Below are positions 26,878 to 35,431 of a DNA stretch of 64,000 bases, one piece after another. Both the position numbers and the translations under genes were made by a program. The first letter of the stretch is position 1, and every line of letters begins with the position of its first letter. Below the pieces are notes generated by a model. It worked only from the letters and a program-made list of their open reading frames with translations. It was not told where the DNA came from and did not search any database. Source of the DNA: Pseudodonghicola sp048268305 (GTDB lineage: Bacteria > Pseudomonadota > Alphaproteobacteria > Rhodobacterales > Rhodobacteraceae); contig NZ_JBLWVT010000002.1 of the NCBI RefSeq assembly GCF_048268305.1, positions 310,001-374,000 of the forward strand. The letters run 5' to 3'.

Positions 26878-27882
26878 ATGAAATTCTTTGGTCTGGCGGG
26901 TGTCGCCATCGCGCTGGGGTTGACCGCTCCGGCGGCTTTCGCTGAGGGCTGTGACGAGGGTGAGATCGTCATCAAGTTCAGCCATGTCACCAATACCGAC
27001 AAGCACCCCAAGGGGATCGCCGCGACGCTGCTGCAAAAGCGGGTCAACGAAGAGATGAACGGCAAGGCCTGCATGGAGGTCTATCCGAACTCGACCCTCT
27101 ACAACGACGATCAGGTGCTCGAGGCGATGCTGCAGGGCGACGTCCAGCTCGCCGCGCCGTCGCTGTCGAAATTCGAACAGTTCACCAAGACCTTCCGCAT
27201 CTTCGACCTGCCGTTCATGTTCAAGAACATCGACGCGGTGGACGAGTTCCAGAACTCCGACACCGGCCAGAAGATGAAAGAGGTGATGGTGCGCCGCGGC
27301 CTCCTGGGCCTGCAGTTCTGGCACAACGGGATGAAGCAGATCTCGGCCAACAAGCCGCTGATCTGGCCGGCCGATGCCAAGGGGCTGAAATTCCGGGTGC
27401 AGAACTCGGACGTGCTGAAGGCGCAGATGAAGGCGATGGGCGCCAGCCCGCAACCGATGGCCTTCTCCGAAGTCTATGGCGCGCTGCAGACCGGCGTTGT
27501 CGACGGTCAGCAGAACTCCTGGTCGAACATCTATGGCCAGAAGTTCTTCGAAGTGCAGGACGGGGTGACCGAGGCCAACCTCGGGCTGCTCGACTATATG
27601 GTGGTGACCTCGGTCGACTGGTGGGACAGCCTGCCTGATGATGTGCGCGACCAGTTCGCCACCATCCTCAAGGAAGTGACCGAGTCCCGCAACGCGGAAT
27701 CCTTCAAGGTCAACGAAGAGGCCAAGGAAGCCATCATCGCCGCCGGCGGCGTGGTCCGCGAACTGACCCCTGAACAGCGTCAGGCCTGGGTCGACGTGAT
27801 GAAACCGGTCTGGGCGGAATTCGTCGCCGACGTGGGCCAGGACAACATCGACGCTGCGCAGGCGATCAACGCCAAACACTGA
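26878..27882 (+). CDS. dctP: TRAP transporter substrate-binding protein DctP
   Basis: A 334-residue periplasmic protein with a signal peptide (MKFFGLAGVAIALGLTAPAAFA, cleavage after AFA). The family core is present: IVIKFSHVTNTDKHPKGIAA, LKFRVQNSDVLKAQMKAMGA (with the Arg that binds the carboxylate), and MAFSEVYGALQTGVVDGQQN. The ribosome site GGGGAGGAG precedes the ATG. It captures C4-dicarboxylates (malate, succinate, fumarate) for DctQM. Two strong hairpins follow the gene, which would raise its level relative to the membrane subunits. Confidence 0.94.
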   Translation: MKFFGLAGVAIALGLTAPAAFAEGCDEGEIVIKFSHVTNTDKHPKGIAATLLQKRVNEEMNGKACMEVYPNSTLYNDDQVLEAMLQGDVQLAAPSLSKFEQFTKTFRIFDLPFMFKNIDAVDEFQNSDTGQKMKEVMVRRGLLGLQFWHNGMKQISANKPLIWPADAKGLKFRVQNSDVLKAQMKAMGASPQPMAFSEVYGALQTGVVDGQQNSWSNIYGQKFFEVQDGVTEANLGLLDYMVVTSVDWWDSLPDDVRDQFATILKEVTESRNAESFKVNEEAKEAIIAAGGVVRELTPEQRQAWVDVMKPVWAEFVADVGQDNIDAAQAINAKH

Positions 27883-27883
27883 T

Positions 27884-27930
27884 CGCGATCCAGGGATCGC
27901 GGGGCCCGGTTCCCTTCGGGGGCCGGGCCC
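27884..27930 (+). other. Two stem-loops between dctP and dctQ
   Basis: CGCGATCC-AG-GGATCGCG (27884-27901) is followed directly by GGGCCCGG...CCGGGCCC (27902-27930). There is no T run, so they are more likely mRNA 3'-stabilisers or partial attenuators than full terminators. They would allow more binding protein than membrane subunits from one transcript. Confidence 0.6.
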
Positions 27931-27985
27931 GGTGTCGCGACACCACATCCTTTTTCTGACAATCCATAGCCGATGGGGGAATGCC

Positions 27986-28675
27986 ATGTCGGTCCATACT
28001 ACGCCGCAGTCCGGTTGGGGCCGCGCGGTGGAAGAGTTCGAAAAGACGGTGATCGCCGTGTTGCTCGGGCTGATGACGATGATCACCTTCGTCAACGTCG
28101 TTCTGCGCTATGGCTTCAATACCGGGATCATCTGGGGGCTCGAGGCGGTGACCTTCCTATTCGCCTGGCTGGTCCTCTTCGGCATCAGCTATGCGGTTAA
28201 GGTCACCGCCAACCTCGGGGTCGACGCGGTCCTGAACGCGCTGCGTCCCGGTCCGCGCCGGCTGCTGACGCTGGTCTCGGCGGCGATCTTCATCGCCTAT
28301 GCCTGCCTGCTGCTGAAGGGGGCCTGGGATTATTGGGCGAATTTCGCCAACCTGCCGCAGACCACTGGCCGCTGGTTCCCCACCGGCTTCGAAGAGATGA
28401 AGCGCACCTCCTTCCGCGGCTGGTACGAGGTGGTCGATATCCCGATGCCGGGCTGGCTGCGCTGGATCGAACCGCTGATGAACGATGGCGAGCATTACGA
28501 GAAGATCCCGCGGTTCATCCCCTATTTCATGCTGCCCTTCGGCATGGCGCTGCTGCTGTTCCGGGTGCTGCAGGCGACCTGGCGGCTGATCACCGGCCGC
28601 GTCGACAGCATGATCGTCAGCCACGAGGCGGAAGACGCCATCGAAGACGTGGCCCACCTGAACCGGGAGAATTGA
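27986..28675 (+). CDS. dctQ: TRAP transporter small membrane subunit DctQ
   Basis: A 229-residue protein with four predicted transmembrane segments (near VIAVLLGLMTMITFVNVV, AVTFLFAWLVLFGISYAV, LTLVSAAIFIAYACLLL and FIPYFMLPFGMALLLF). The family motif VNVVLRYGFNTGIIWGLEA is present. The ATG at 27986 follows GGGGGAATGCC. A long cytoplasmic/periplasmic insert between TM3 and TM4 (about 55 residues) is typical of DctQ for C4-dicarboxylates. It forms the membrane complex with DctM. Confidence 0.92.
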   Translation: MSVHTTPQSGWGRAVEEFEKTVIAVLLGLMTMITFVNVVLRYGFNTGIIWGLEAVTFLFAWLVLFGISYAVKVTANLGVDAVLNALRPGPRRLLTLVSAAIFIAYACLLLKGAWDYWANFANLPQTTGRWFPTGFEEMKRTSFRGWYEVVDIPMPGWLRWIEPLMNDGEHYEKIPRFIPYFMLPFGMALLLFRVLQATWRLITGRVDSMIVSHEAEDAIEDVAHLNREN

Positions 28676-28679
28676 GCCC

Positions 28680-30056
28680 ATGGAAGTCGTCCTTCTCTTT
28701 GCCATGATCATCGGGCTGATGCTGATCGGCGTGCCGATCGCGGTCTCGCTTGGCTTTTCCTCGATCGTCTTCCTGCTGATCCTCAGCGACACCTCGCTCG
28801 CCTCGATCGCGCAGAGCTTCTTCCAGGCGATGGCGGGGCATTACACCCTGCTGGCGATCCCCTTCTTCGTGCTCGCCTCCTCCTTCATGTCGACCGGCGG
28901 CGTGGCGCGGCGGATCATCCGCTTTTCCATCGCGCTGGTGGGGCATTTCCCGGGCGGGCTGGCGATTGCCGGGGTCTTCGCCTGCATGCTCTTCGCGGCG
29001 CTCTCGGGGTCATCTCCGGCCACCGTGGTGGCGATCGGTTCCATCGTCATCGCCGGCATGCGCCAGGTCGGCTACAGCAAGGATTTCGCCGCCGGGGTGA
29101 TCGCCAATGCCGGCACGCTCGGCATCCTGATCCCGCCGTCGATCGTCATGGTGGTCTATGCCTCGGCCACCGATGTCTCGGTCGGGCGGATGTTCCTGGC
29201 CGGCGTGATCCCCGGGCTGCTGGCCGGCACCATGCTGATGGCGACGATCTATATCATCGCCAAGCTGCGCAGCCTGCCGCAGGGCGAATGGCAGGGCTGG
29301 GGCGAGGTCTTCAGAGCCGGGTCAGACGCGATCTGGGGGCTGCTGCTGATCGTGATCATCCTGGGCGGCATCTATGGCGGCATCTTCACCCCGACCGAGG
29401 CCGCCGCCGTCGCCGCCATCTATGCCTTTCTGGTCGCCACCTTCGTCTATCGCGACATGGGCCCCCTGGCGCGCCCCGAGGGTCAGCGCAACCTGACGCT
29501 CCTGGAAAAGCCGCTGGCGCTGGTGACCGCCTTCTTTCACCGCGATACCCGCGACACGCTGTTCGACGCCGGCAAGCTGACCATCACGCTGATGTTCATC
29601 ATCGCCAATGCGCTGATCCTGAAGCATGTGCTGACGGACGAGCAGATCCCGCAGCAGATCGCCGGGGCGATGCTGGACGCGGGCTTCGGCCCGGTGATGT
29701 TCCTGGTGATCGTCAACGTCATCCTGCTGATCGGCGGCCAGTTCATGGAACCCTCGGGGCTGATCGTCATCGTGGCGCCGCTGGTCTTCCCGATCGCGCT
29801 GCAGCTCGGCATTGATCCGATCCACCTGGGCATCATCATGGTGGTGAACATGGAGATCGGCATGATCACCCCGCCGGTCGGGCTGAACCTCTTCGTCACC
29901 TCGGGCGTGGCGGGGATGCCGATGATGCGGGTGGTCAAGGCCTCGCTGCCCTTCCTTGCGGTGTTGTTCGTCTTCCTGATCATGGTGACCTATATCCCGA
30001 TCCTGTCGACCTGGCTGCCGACCACCTTCATGGGGCCCGAGCTCATCACCAAATAG
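28680..30056 (+). CDS. dctM: TRAP transporter large permease DctM
   Basis: A 458-residue, highly hydrophobic permease with ~12 membrane segments. It has LIGVPIAVSLGFSSIVFLL, ALSGSSPATVVAIGSIV and GVIANAGTLGILIPPSIVMV, and EIGMITPPVGLNLFVTSGV near the C-terminus, all DctM signatures. It starts 4 nt after dctQ with AACCGGGAG as ribosome site. It performs Na+-coupled uptake of dicarboxylates delivered by DctP. The operon ends at the terminator at 30081. Confidence 0.94.
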   Translation: MEVVLLFAMIIGLMLIGVPIAVSLGFSSIVFLLILSDTSLASIAQSFFQAMAGHYTLLAIPFFVLASSFMSTGGVARRIIRFSIALVGHFPGGLAIAGVFACMLFAALSGSSPATVVAIGSIVIAGMRQVGYSKDFAAGVIANAGTLGILIPPSIVMVVYASATDVSVGRMFLAGVIPGLLAGTMLMATIYIIAKLRSLPQGEWQGWGEVFRAGSDAIWGLLLIVIILGGIYGGIFTPTEAAAVAAIYAFLVATFVYRDMGPLARPEGQRNLTLLEKPLALVTAFFHRDTRDTLFDAGKLTITLMFIIANALILKHVLTDEQIPQQIAGAMLDAGFGPVMFLVIVNVILLIGGQFMEPSGLIVIVAPLVFPIALQLGIDPIHLGIIMVVNMEIGMITPPVGLNLFVTSGVAGMPMMRVVKASLPFLAVLFVFLIMVTYIPILSTWLPTTFMGPELITK

Positions 30057-30080
30057 GGTCTCTACCGAACCGAAACAGAA

Positions 30081-30115
30081 AACGCGCGCGGGATATCCCG
30101 CGCGCGTTCGCTTTG
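30081..30115 (+). terminator. Rho-independent terminator after dctM
   Basis: A 28-bp perfect palindrome (30081-30108; half AACGCGCGCGGGAT) is followed by CGCTTT. Only 24 nt after the dctM stop. Confidence 0.75.
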
Positions 30116-30296
30116 GTGTCGGACCGATCATCAGACTGCGCCCCGTTTCCCGCGTGGGAACGGTCAGCGCTGAGACGAGAGCGCCGACCCTCTTCGATCT
30201 GGCCCAAATATCCCCCCAAATGTCCCGGGCCAAATATCCCGGGGAGGGCGTGCGGGGCACGCCCAGGGCGGAGCCCCAATCATGCCCGAGGTCGGT

Positions 30297-32939
30297 TCAG
30301 CCCTTGGGAAGCTTGAGGGTCAGGCTGCGGCCGCCCTTGGAGTAGCGCAATTCACTTTCGCCGATGGCGATCACCTTGCCGCCCTCGATGCTGTCGCCGA
30401 CCTTGACCTTCTTGTAGCGCCCGTTCGGCAGGCGGATCAGCGCCCGGCGGTTCGAGGCGCTGCCATAGACGCCGATCAGATTGAGATTGCGCAGGTTGAT
30501 TGCCCTGTTGACGGTGGCTTCGCGCGCCACCGAGGCCGAGGAGGGCAGCGAGGGAGCGACCGTGGTCGGCTCCGGCTCGTCGATCTCCTGATCCGGGGTC
30601 GCGGCCGGTGCCGGTGCAACTTCCTGGCTGGGAATGCCGATCGAGGCGCTGGCCGAGCTGCGGGTCTCGGTCGGCAGAGTGGCCGGCAGATTGGCCGGGC
30701 GCGCCTTCGGCACCGGGGCGGTGGCGACGGCGCGGGCGGTGGCGCTGCTGACGTCGTTGTCGGGGGCGATGGCCGCTGCCGCTGCCGCTGCAGCGGCAGC
30801 GGTGACGGTCGCGGCGCGGGCGGCAGCCTCTTCGACGCTTTTCGGACGCAGGCGTGCACGGACCCGGCCCAATTCGTTGCGGCTGCGACCGCCGAGCTGG
30901 GCGCGTTCGGTCTGTTCGATCAGATCGGTGGGGCGCGGGCGCGGGCGGTGTCCGGTCAGATGGCTGCGCAGCGCGTCGGTTTCGGCGGCGGTCTCCGCTT
31001 CGGCGGTGAGCCGGACCGGCAGGGCCGGCGGCACCGCCGGCGGACGGCCAAGGGTGACAATCACCCCATCGGGGTTTTCATTGCCCTCGGGCGTCGCCTC
31101 GACCAGCCCGCGCGCATCCAGTTTGAAGCGCCGCCCGGCGGCGGCGGGAGAGGTGACGACGTTCGGCGCCCCGTCGGTCTCCAGACTGGTGCTGGGCGGC
31201 AGGGCGACGGCATCTTGTGACAGGTCGGCGGGGTCGATCGAGGCGACATAGAGATCGTCGTCTCCCTCGACGGCAGGCGGGGCGAGGGCTTCGGGCGCGT
31301 TGGGCCAGATCCCGGTGGCGGCATAGAGGGTTTCTGCATCAGCCTCGGCCGTCGTCTCGGGCTGCGCCATTTCCGGTTCGGGTTCGGGCTCCAGCTCCGG
31401 GTCGGCTTCCGCCTCGGCGGTCATCTCGGTGGCGCCGGCCTCGTCCTGGCGCAGCGCGTCGAGCACGGCACTGTCGGTTGCGGTCAGTTCGGGGAGCTCG
31501 GGGGTGTCGTCCACGCCCGTCAGCGAGGGAAGCAGGCCGCCGATCTCGGGTGTCAGCCCAGGAGCGGCGCCGGTGGCGGGCTCGGTCGCCTCGGCGGGCA
31601 CGGCGGCGCTCGATGGGGCGGCGCTGTCCGTGCCCTCGATATCGGTCGGGCTGGTGGCGGTCGGTGTCTGCTGGGTGCGGCGCAGGCTGCCGCCGTCCGA
31701 GAAGAAGGTTGCCCAGGCGGCGACGGCGGCCAGGGCCAGCAGCAGAAGCAGGGTCAGGATCAGCCCGAGAAAGCGCGGCTTGCCAGTGCCGCGCGGCGCC
31801 TTGCGATCGACCAGACCCTTTGACGCTTCGATCTTGTCCGGGGTGGCGGCGGTGGAGGCGGCGGCGCTGCGGTTGAGCAGTGCGCCGGCAGTGACCTGTG
31901 GTTTCGACGCCACCGGCCGCGGTGCCGCAGCTATCTTGCGGGCATTCGGGCCAGCGGCGATCACGCTCGCGGTGGCGCTGGCGGGAGGAGGGGGCACCGG
32001 TTTGGCGACGGCCGTCGCCTCGGCGCGGCGCACGCCGGCCAGGGGCGGCGGGGTCTCGGCACCGCCCTCGACCTTGCCCCGACGGCTGGCAAAGCCGACG
32101 GGCGCGGGCGCGGCGACGGGCGCCTTCGTCTTGACCGGGGCCGCAACCGCTGGCGTCTCGGGCTGGGGCGCCTCGGGCGGCATATCGTTCTCGGCCGCTT
32201 CCTCAGGCTGCGTCTCAGGCATCTCCGCGAGCGCTGCAGGGGTCTCCTCCGCTGTGGCGGTGGGCAGCTCGGGCGCGGCGGGCTCGGGGTCCTGAGGCTC
32301 GGGTTCCTCAGACGCTGGTTCCAGAGGCGCCGGTTCTGTGGGCTCGGGGTCGGACAGCTCCGCTTCGGCAGGCTCCAGCGTGGTAGGTTCCGTTTCGGGC
32401 AGAGGGGCGGTGCCGGTGATCACCACGGCGATGCCGTCGGGCTCGACCTCGCGCGAACCGGCGTGTTTGGTGGCGCCGAAGAAGGGTTCGCCCAGAAACG
32501 ACTGATCGCCGGGGATCGCCACGACGCTGACCGGGTCAAAGCCGTGGTCGGCGGCGAAGGTCTCGGCCTCGGCCAGGGTCTCGCGCGCGACGGCGGCGAT
32601 ATGGGTGACCGTGCCTTCGACCGAGATATCGAAGGCCAGATCGTCGACCGCATAGGGGGTGGCACCTTCGAGGGCCTGGCGGACTTGGCGCAGACGCTCC
32701 TCATCCTCGGCCTGGCCGGTCTCAAGCTGCATGTAGCGGATCTGATCATTGGGGATGATCAATTTGCAGCTCAGCCCCTCGGGGTCGATCCTGAGCGCAC
32801 GGGCGCGCAGATCAGCCAGCGCGACGGCCAGGTCGGGCACGTCGAGCGGCACTTCGCCAACCAGATTCCAGCCGCCGGCAGCACGGTGCAGCAGGGCGAT
32901 CCCCTCAAAGGACAATGAGAGCGCAAAACTTGGTTTCAT
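30297..32939 (-). CDS. Large membrane protein with PilM/GspL-like N-terminus and PilP/GspC-like C-terminus
   Basis: An 880-residue protein. Residues 1-165 (SFALSLSFEGIALLHRAAGG, then SCKLIIPNDQIRYMQLET) resemble the actin-like start of PilM/GspL. A long Ala/Pro/Glu-rich linker runs to about residue 385. One transmembrane helix (FLGLILTLLLLLALAAVAAW) lies near residues 389-410. A second low-complexity periplasmic linker follows, and the last ~70 residues (LNLIGVYGSASNRRALIRLP, YKKVKVGDSIEGGKVIAIG) resemble the PilP/GspC beta domain. Such proteins are sometimes misnamed 'initiation factor 2' because of the Ala/Pro-rich tracts. No other pilus or secretion gene is near. The role is unknown; a trans-envelope tether is inferred. 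Confidence 0.72.
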   Translation of the reverse strand: MKPSFALSLSFEGIALLHRAAGGWNLVGEVPLDVPDLAVALADLRARALRIDPEGLSCKLIIPNDQIRYMQLETGQAEDEERLRQVRQALEGATPYAVDDLAFDISVEGTVTHIAAVARETLAEAETFAADHGFDPVSVVAIPGDQSFLGEPFFGATKHAGSREVEPDGIAVVITGTAPLPETEPTTLEPAEAELSDPEPTEPAPLEPASEEPEPQDPEPAAPELPTATAEETPAALAEMPETQPEEAAENDMPPEAPQPETPAVAAPVKTKAPVAAPAPVGFASRRGKVEGGAETPPPLAGVRRAEATAVAKPVPPPPASATASVIAAGPNARKIAAAPRPVASKPQVTAGALLNRSAAASTAATPDKIEASKGLVDRKAPRGTGKPRFLGLILTLLLLLALAAVAAWATFFSDGGSLRRTQQTPTATSPTDIEGTDSAAPSSAAVPAEATEPATGAAPGLTPEIGGLLPSLTGVDDTPELPELTATDSAVLDALRQDEAGATEMTAEAEADPELEPEPEPEMAQPETTAEADAETLYAATGIWPNAPEALAPPAVEGDDDLYVASIDPADLSQDAVALPPSTSLETDGAPNVVTSPAAAGRRFKLDARGLVEATPEGNENPDGVIVTLGRPPAVPPALPVRLTAEAETAAETDALRSHLTGHRPRPRPTDLIEQTERAQLGGRSRNELGRVRARLRPKSVEEAAARAATVTAAAAAAAAAAIAPDNDVSSATARAVATAPVPKARPANLPATLPTETRSSASASIGIPSQEVAPAPAATPDQEIDEPEPTTVAPSLPSSASVAREATVNRAINLRNLNLIGVYGSASNRRALIRLPNGRYKKVKVGDSIEGGKVIAIGESELRYSKGGRSLTLKLPKG

Positions 32940-33151
32940 GCTGCCGCCGATTTCCCTAACCTTTGTCCCCGCGGCGGAATTCCCGGGCTGCGGGGCATAC
33001 CCGGGCAGACCTTAAAGCAGGAGATTGCTGAGGAAAAGGAAAACAGCGGGGGCGATCTGGGCGGTATCTTGCCGACCCCCGTCGCCGTCGCCTCTTGCCG
33101 AGTGGCCTGCCTTGCCTCCATCTAGCTGCTACGGATCAAGGAGGATTGCCC

Positions 33152-33853
33152 GTGACACAGAAACTGATTGCAACCGCAGCCCTGCTGGCCGCCTTGATCG
33201 GTGCGCCGGCCTGGGCCCAGGAGGCGCCGCGCCAGATCAGCGTGACCGGCGAGGGCGTGGTCGAGGCCGAACCCGATATGGCAACCATCACCCTCGGGGT
33301 GACACATGAAGCCGAGGAGGCCGCCGCCGCGATGCAGGCGACGTCCGAGGGCGTGGCGGCGATTCTGGCGCGGCTCGGCGACATGGGGATCGCGCCGCGC
33401 GATCTGCAGACCCGGCAGTTGTCGTTGAACCCGGTCTGGTCTCAGGAGAAGGGCGATGCCGAGGGGCGGCAATACATCTCGGGCTTCGTGGCGTCGAACA
33501 CGATTCTGGTGCGGGTGCGTGACCTGTCGGCGCTGGGTGGCATCCTGGATGCGGTGATCGCGGACGGTGCCAATGATTTCAGTGGCTTGCAGTTCGGAGT
33601 TCAAGAGCCGAAGCCGCTGGAGGATGCCGCGCGGAAGGCCGCTGTGGCCGAGGCGATGGCGCGGGCGAAACTGCTGGCCGATGCGGCCGGGGTGACCCTG
33701 GGGCCGGTGGTCTCGATCAATGACAACGGCGGCGGCCGGATGATGCCGATGGCGGAAATGTCGATGCGGATGGCAGCGGCGAAGATGCCGGTGGCGGCGG
33801 GCGAGGTTTCGGTCAACGCCTCGGTCTCGATGGTGTTCTCCATCGGCGAGTGA
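33152..33853 (+). CDS. SIMPL (DUF541) domain periplasmic protein
   Basis: A 233-residue protein with a signal peptide (MTQKLIATAALLAALIGAPAWA) and one SIMPL domain: ISVTGEGVVEAEPDMATITL, LNPVWSQEKGDAEGRQYI, and DAARKAAVAEAMARAKLLAD. The start is GTG at 33152 with AAGGAGGATTGCCC upstream. Members occur in the bacterial periplasm, and YggE limits oxidative damage in E. coli, but the mechanism is unknown. It is divergent from the 880-residue gene and followed by a bidirectional terminator. Confidence 0.88.
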   Translation: MTQKLIATAALLAALIGAPAWAQEAPRQISVTGEGVVEAEPDMATITLGVTHEAEEAAAAMQATSEGVAAILARLGDMGIAPRDLQTRQLSLNPVWSQEKGDAEGRQYISGFVASNTILVRVRDLSALGGILDAVIADGANDFSGLQFGVQEPKPLEDAARKAAVAEAMARAKLLADAAGVTLGPVVSINDNGGGRMMPMAEMSMRMAAAKMPVAAGEVSVNASVSMVFSIGE

Positions 33854-33898
33854 AGGGGCGTTCCCCTCAGGCCGGTTGACCGACATCCCGGAAACGGA

Positions 33899-33930
33899 AA
33901 ACGCCCCGGCAGATTTGCCGGGGCGTTTCC
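33899..33930 (+). terminator. Bidirectional rho-independent terminator
   Basis: AAACGCCCCGGCA (33899-33911) pairs perfectly with TGCCGGGGCGTTT (33916-33928) around a 4-nt loop, with A-rich sequence upstream and T-rich at the stem end. It serves the SIMPL gene and the converging metY. Confidence 0.85.
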
Positions 33931-33960
33931 ATGTCGGCGGGGCGGATCGCTCGGAAAGGC

Positions 33961-35253
33961 TCAGGCGGTGGCCTTGCTCAGCGCCTGGTCGAGATCGGCG
34001 ATCAGGTCGTCGGCATCCTCGATCCCGATCGACACCCGCACCACATTGGGGCCGGCGCCGGCGGCCTGCTGCTGTTCCGGCGTGAGCTGGCGGTGGGTGG
34101 TCGAGGCCGAGTGGATCACCAGGCTGCGGGTATCGCCCAGGTTGGCGACATGGCTGAACAGCTCCAGCGCGCCGACGAATTTCACGCAGGCCTCATAGCC
34201 CCCCTTCAGCGCCACGGTGAACAGCCCGCCGGTGCCCCTGGGATAAAGCCGCTCGGCCCGGTCGTGATAGGGGGAGGTCGGCAGGCCGGCATAGGTCACG
34301 TAGTCGACCCGCGGGTCGGCCTCCAGCCATTCGGCGATCTTCTGGGCGTTCTCGCAATGGCGCTGCATGCGCAGGCTCAGCGTCTCGATCCCCATCAGCG
34401 TGTAATGCGCCGCCTGCGGGTTCAGCGTCATGCCCAGATCACGCAGGCCGATGGCGATGCCGTGGAAGGTGAAGGCCAGCGCGCCGAAGGTTTCGTGGAA
34501 CTTCAGCCCGTGATAGGCCGGCTCCGGTTGGCTGAGCGAGGGGAACTTGTCCGAGGCCGACCAGTCGAACTTGCCCGAATCAACCACGACGCCGCCCATC
34601 ACCGTGCCGTTGCCGGTCAGGTATTTGGTCATCGAATGGACCACCAGCGTGGCGCCCATTTCGATCGGCCGGCAGAGATAGGGGGTGGCAGTGGTGTTGT
34701 CGATGATCAGCGGAATGCCGGCGGCATCGGCGATCTCGGCCAGCGCCGGAATGTCGGTGACATAGCCGCCCGGGTTGGCGATGGACTCGCCGAAAACTGC
34801 CCGGGTGTCGTCATCGATCGCGGCCTTGACGGCCTCGAGATCCTCGAAATCGACGAACTTGGCGTTCCAGCCGAAGCGTTTGATGGTCTGGCCGAACTGG
34901 GTCATCGTTCCGCCATAGAGCCGGGTCGAGGCGACAACGTTCCGCCCCGGGGCCATCAGCGGGAACAAAGCCATGATCTGCGCCGCGTGCCCGGAGGAGC
35001 AGCAGACCGCCCCGGCGCCGCCTTCGAGCGTGGCGACGCGTTCCTGCAGCACCGCGATGGTCGGGTTGGTCAGGCGCGAATAGATATAGCCCACCTCTTC
35101 GAGATTGAAGAGCGCGGCGGCGTGATCGGCGTCGCGGAACACATAGGCCGTGGTCTGATAGATCGGCGTCTGACGGGCGCCGGTGGCGGGGTCGGGACGG
35201 GCGCCGGCGTGGATCTGCAGCGTGTCAAATCCATAGCTGGGGGTGTCGGACAT
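33961..35253 (-). CDS. metY: O-acetylhomoserine sulfhydrylase (Cys/Met metabolism PLP enzyme)
   Basis: A 430-residue PLP enzyme. It has YSRLTNPTIAVLQERVATLE, the PLP-binding HSMTKYLTGNG (catalytic Lys) and SLGIE-like RVSIGIEDADDLI. The length, the start MSDTPSYGFDTLQIHAGARP and the ~50-residue insert after the Lys fit MetY rather than MetB/MetC. It condenses O-acetylhomoserine with sulfide to homocysteine, so it uses the sulfide produced by the cysHI operon. Two dyads (35354-35416) lie ~100-160 bp upstream, shared with the divergent RHH-like gene. Confidence 0.92.
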   Translation of the reverse strand: MSDTPSYGFDTLQIHAGARPDPATGARQTPIYQTTAYVFRDADHAAALFNLEEVGYIYSRLTNPTIAVLQERVATLEGGAGAVCCSSGHAAQIMALFPLMAPGRNVVASTRLYGGTMTQFGQTIKRFGWNAKFVDFEDLEAVKAAIDDDTRAVFGESIANPGGYVTDIPALAEIADAAGIPLIIDNTTATPYLCRPIEMGATLVVHSMTKYLTGNGTVMGGVVVDSGKFDWSASDKFPSLSQPEPAYHGLKFHETFGALAFTFHGIAIGLRDLGMTLNPQAAHYTLMGIETLSLRMQRHCENAQKIAEWLEADPRVDYVTYAGLPTSPYHDRAERLYPRGTGGLFTVALKGGYEACVKFVGALELFSHVANLGDTRSLVIHSASTTHRQLTPEQQQAAGAGPNVVRVSIGIEDADDLIADLDQALSKATA

Positions 35254-35353
35254 CGTGTGAACCTCCCTTTCTGGTTAGCGGTGTCGGGCAAAGGGTTAGG
35301 ACATCGCCGGGGGCGTGACAACTGCGCTCTGCGCGGGGGGCCGGGCAGGGGTT

Positions 35354-35416
35354 TCAACATACTTGCGAAGTATGTTGACAGCGGAGGGGACTCAACATAC
35401 ATGGGAAGTATGTTTT
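35354..35416. promoter_or_regulatory. Tandem operator-like dyads (TCAACATACTT)
   Basis: Site 1 is TCAACATACTT-GCG-AAGTATGTTGA (35354-35378), a perfect 11-3-11 dyad. Site 2, TCAACATACAT-GGG-AAGTATGTTTT (35392-35416), is an imperfect copy. Centres are 38 bp apart. Site 2 ends 15 nt before the ATG of the RHH-like gene, so binding would block its transcription or translation start. Autoregulation is the simplest reading. Confidence 0.7.
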
Positions 35417-35431
35417 CAACTGGGGTGCATC

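Noticed and set aside
30297..32939. Reading the 880-residue protein as translation initiation factor IF-2
   Set aside because: No GTP-binding motifs (GxxxxGK, DxxG, NKxD). The resemblance would come only from Ala/Pro-rich linkers.
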